The notes under the pieces: generated by a model
Seen by the model: the letters and a program-made list of their open reading frames with translations, nothing else
What the model was told of the DNA's origin: nothing
Database searches by the model: none
DNA from: Gammaproteobacteria bacterium
Lineage (GTDB): Bacteria; Pseudomonadota; Gammaproteobacteria; Chromatiales; Chromatiaceae
Assembly: GCA_024644505.1 (NCBI GenBank)
Contig: JAHEHQ010000119.1
Span: 1-7,615, forward strand
DNA: 7,615 nt
Direction: 5' to 3'
In this document: positions 7,539-7,615 of the stretch, piece after piece
Position numbering within the stretch: position 1 is the stretch's first letter
How the letters are laid out: each line of letters starts with the position of its first letter
Program-made: the position numbers and the translations under genes

Positions 7539-7615
7539 CCGCTGACAGACATGGCCCAAATACCTGGTTTAATTGTGGTAAGCTCCCCCCCGAAACTACC
7601 GGTTTGAGGCAATCG
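7539..7615. other. Upstream region of glycerate kinase, no gene seen
   Basis: This edge region holds a run of seven C (7585-7591) and an AT-rich patch around 7567-7575. It should carry the kinase promoter, but I see no convincing -35/-10 pair on either strand. Confidence 0.4.

Noticed and set aside
7585..7591. Run of seven C as a possible phase-variation tract
   Set aside because: It is short, no gene is visible across it, and it does not fall between recognisable promoter elements.

Overview
The window is a compact, GC-rich stretch of an ordinary bacterial chromosome, most likely from a gammaproteobacterium. The case rests on LpxH (a lipid A enzyme, so a Gram-negative outer membrane) and on the cysS / cyclophilin / lpxH neighbourhood. 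E. coli has the same arrangement, with cysS divergent from ppiB-lpxH, and related orders occur in other gammaproteobacteria. CysRS and LpxH also have E. coli-like lengths and metal-ligand spacing. The genus cannot be named from sequence alone. I see no mobile element, CRISPR array, tRNA or rRNA.

Layout. (1) Positions 2-2783, plus strand: the 3' part of an ABC importer operon. It holds the C-terminal nucleotide-binding half of a double ATPase (cut by the window edge), then two different permeases. The three genes are joined by 4-base ATGA and TTGA overlaps. The proteins match the BMP/PnrA-type importers (nucleosides in several bacteria, riboflavin in Treponema). The substrate-binding lipoprotein is not in the window. 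(2) Positions 2809-4194, minus strand: cysS, converging on the transporter operon with a 25-base gap. (3) Positions 4195-4447: a divergent regulatory region with a short palindrome and a longer inverted repeat in the presumed ppiA leader. (4) Positions 4448-6256, plus strand: a secreted cyclophilin, a cytoplasmic cyclophilin and lpxH, packed with 14-base and 1-base gaps. (5) Positions 6282-7523, minus strand: a glycerate 2-kinase of the GckA/TtuD (DUF4147-MOFRL) family, converging on lpxH. The 25-base gap there is filled by an imperfect hairpin. (6) Positions 7524-7615: upstream region of the kinase, with no gene seen.

How the genes work together. The transporter genes form one membrane complex. 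The two cyclophilins catalyse the same proline isomerisation in different compartments, and LpxH makes lipid X for lipid A. CysRS and the kinase are independent housekeeping and carbon-metabolism enzymes. The most distinctive local feature is the tandem pair of cyclophilins, which align without gaps over about 160 residues and look like a duplication in which one copy has a signal peptide. I found no evidence for an undescribed system; the remaining findings are modest and are scored that way.
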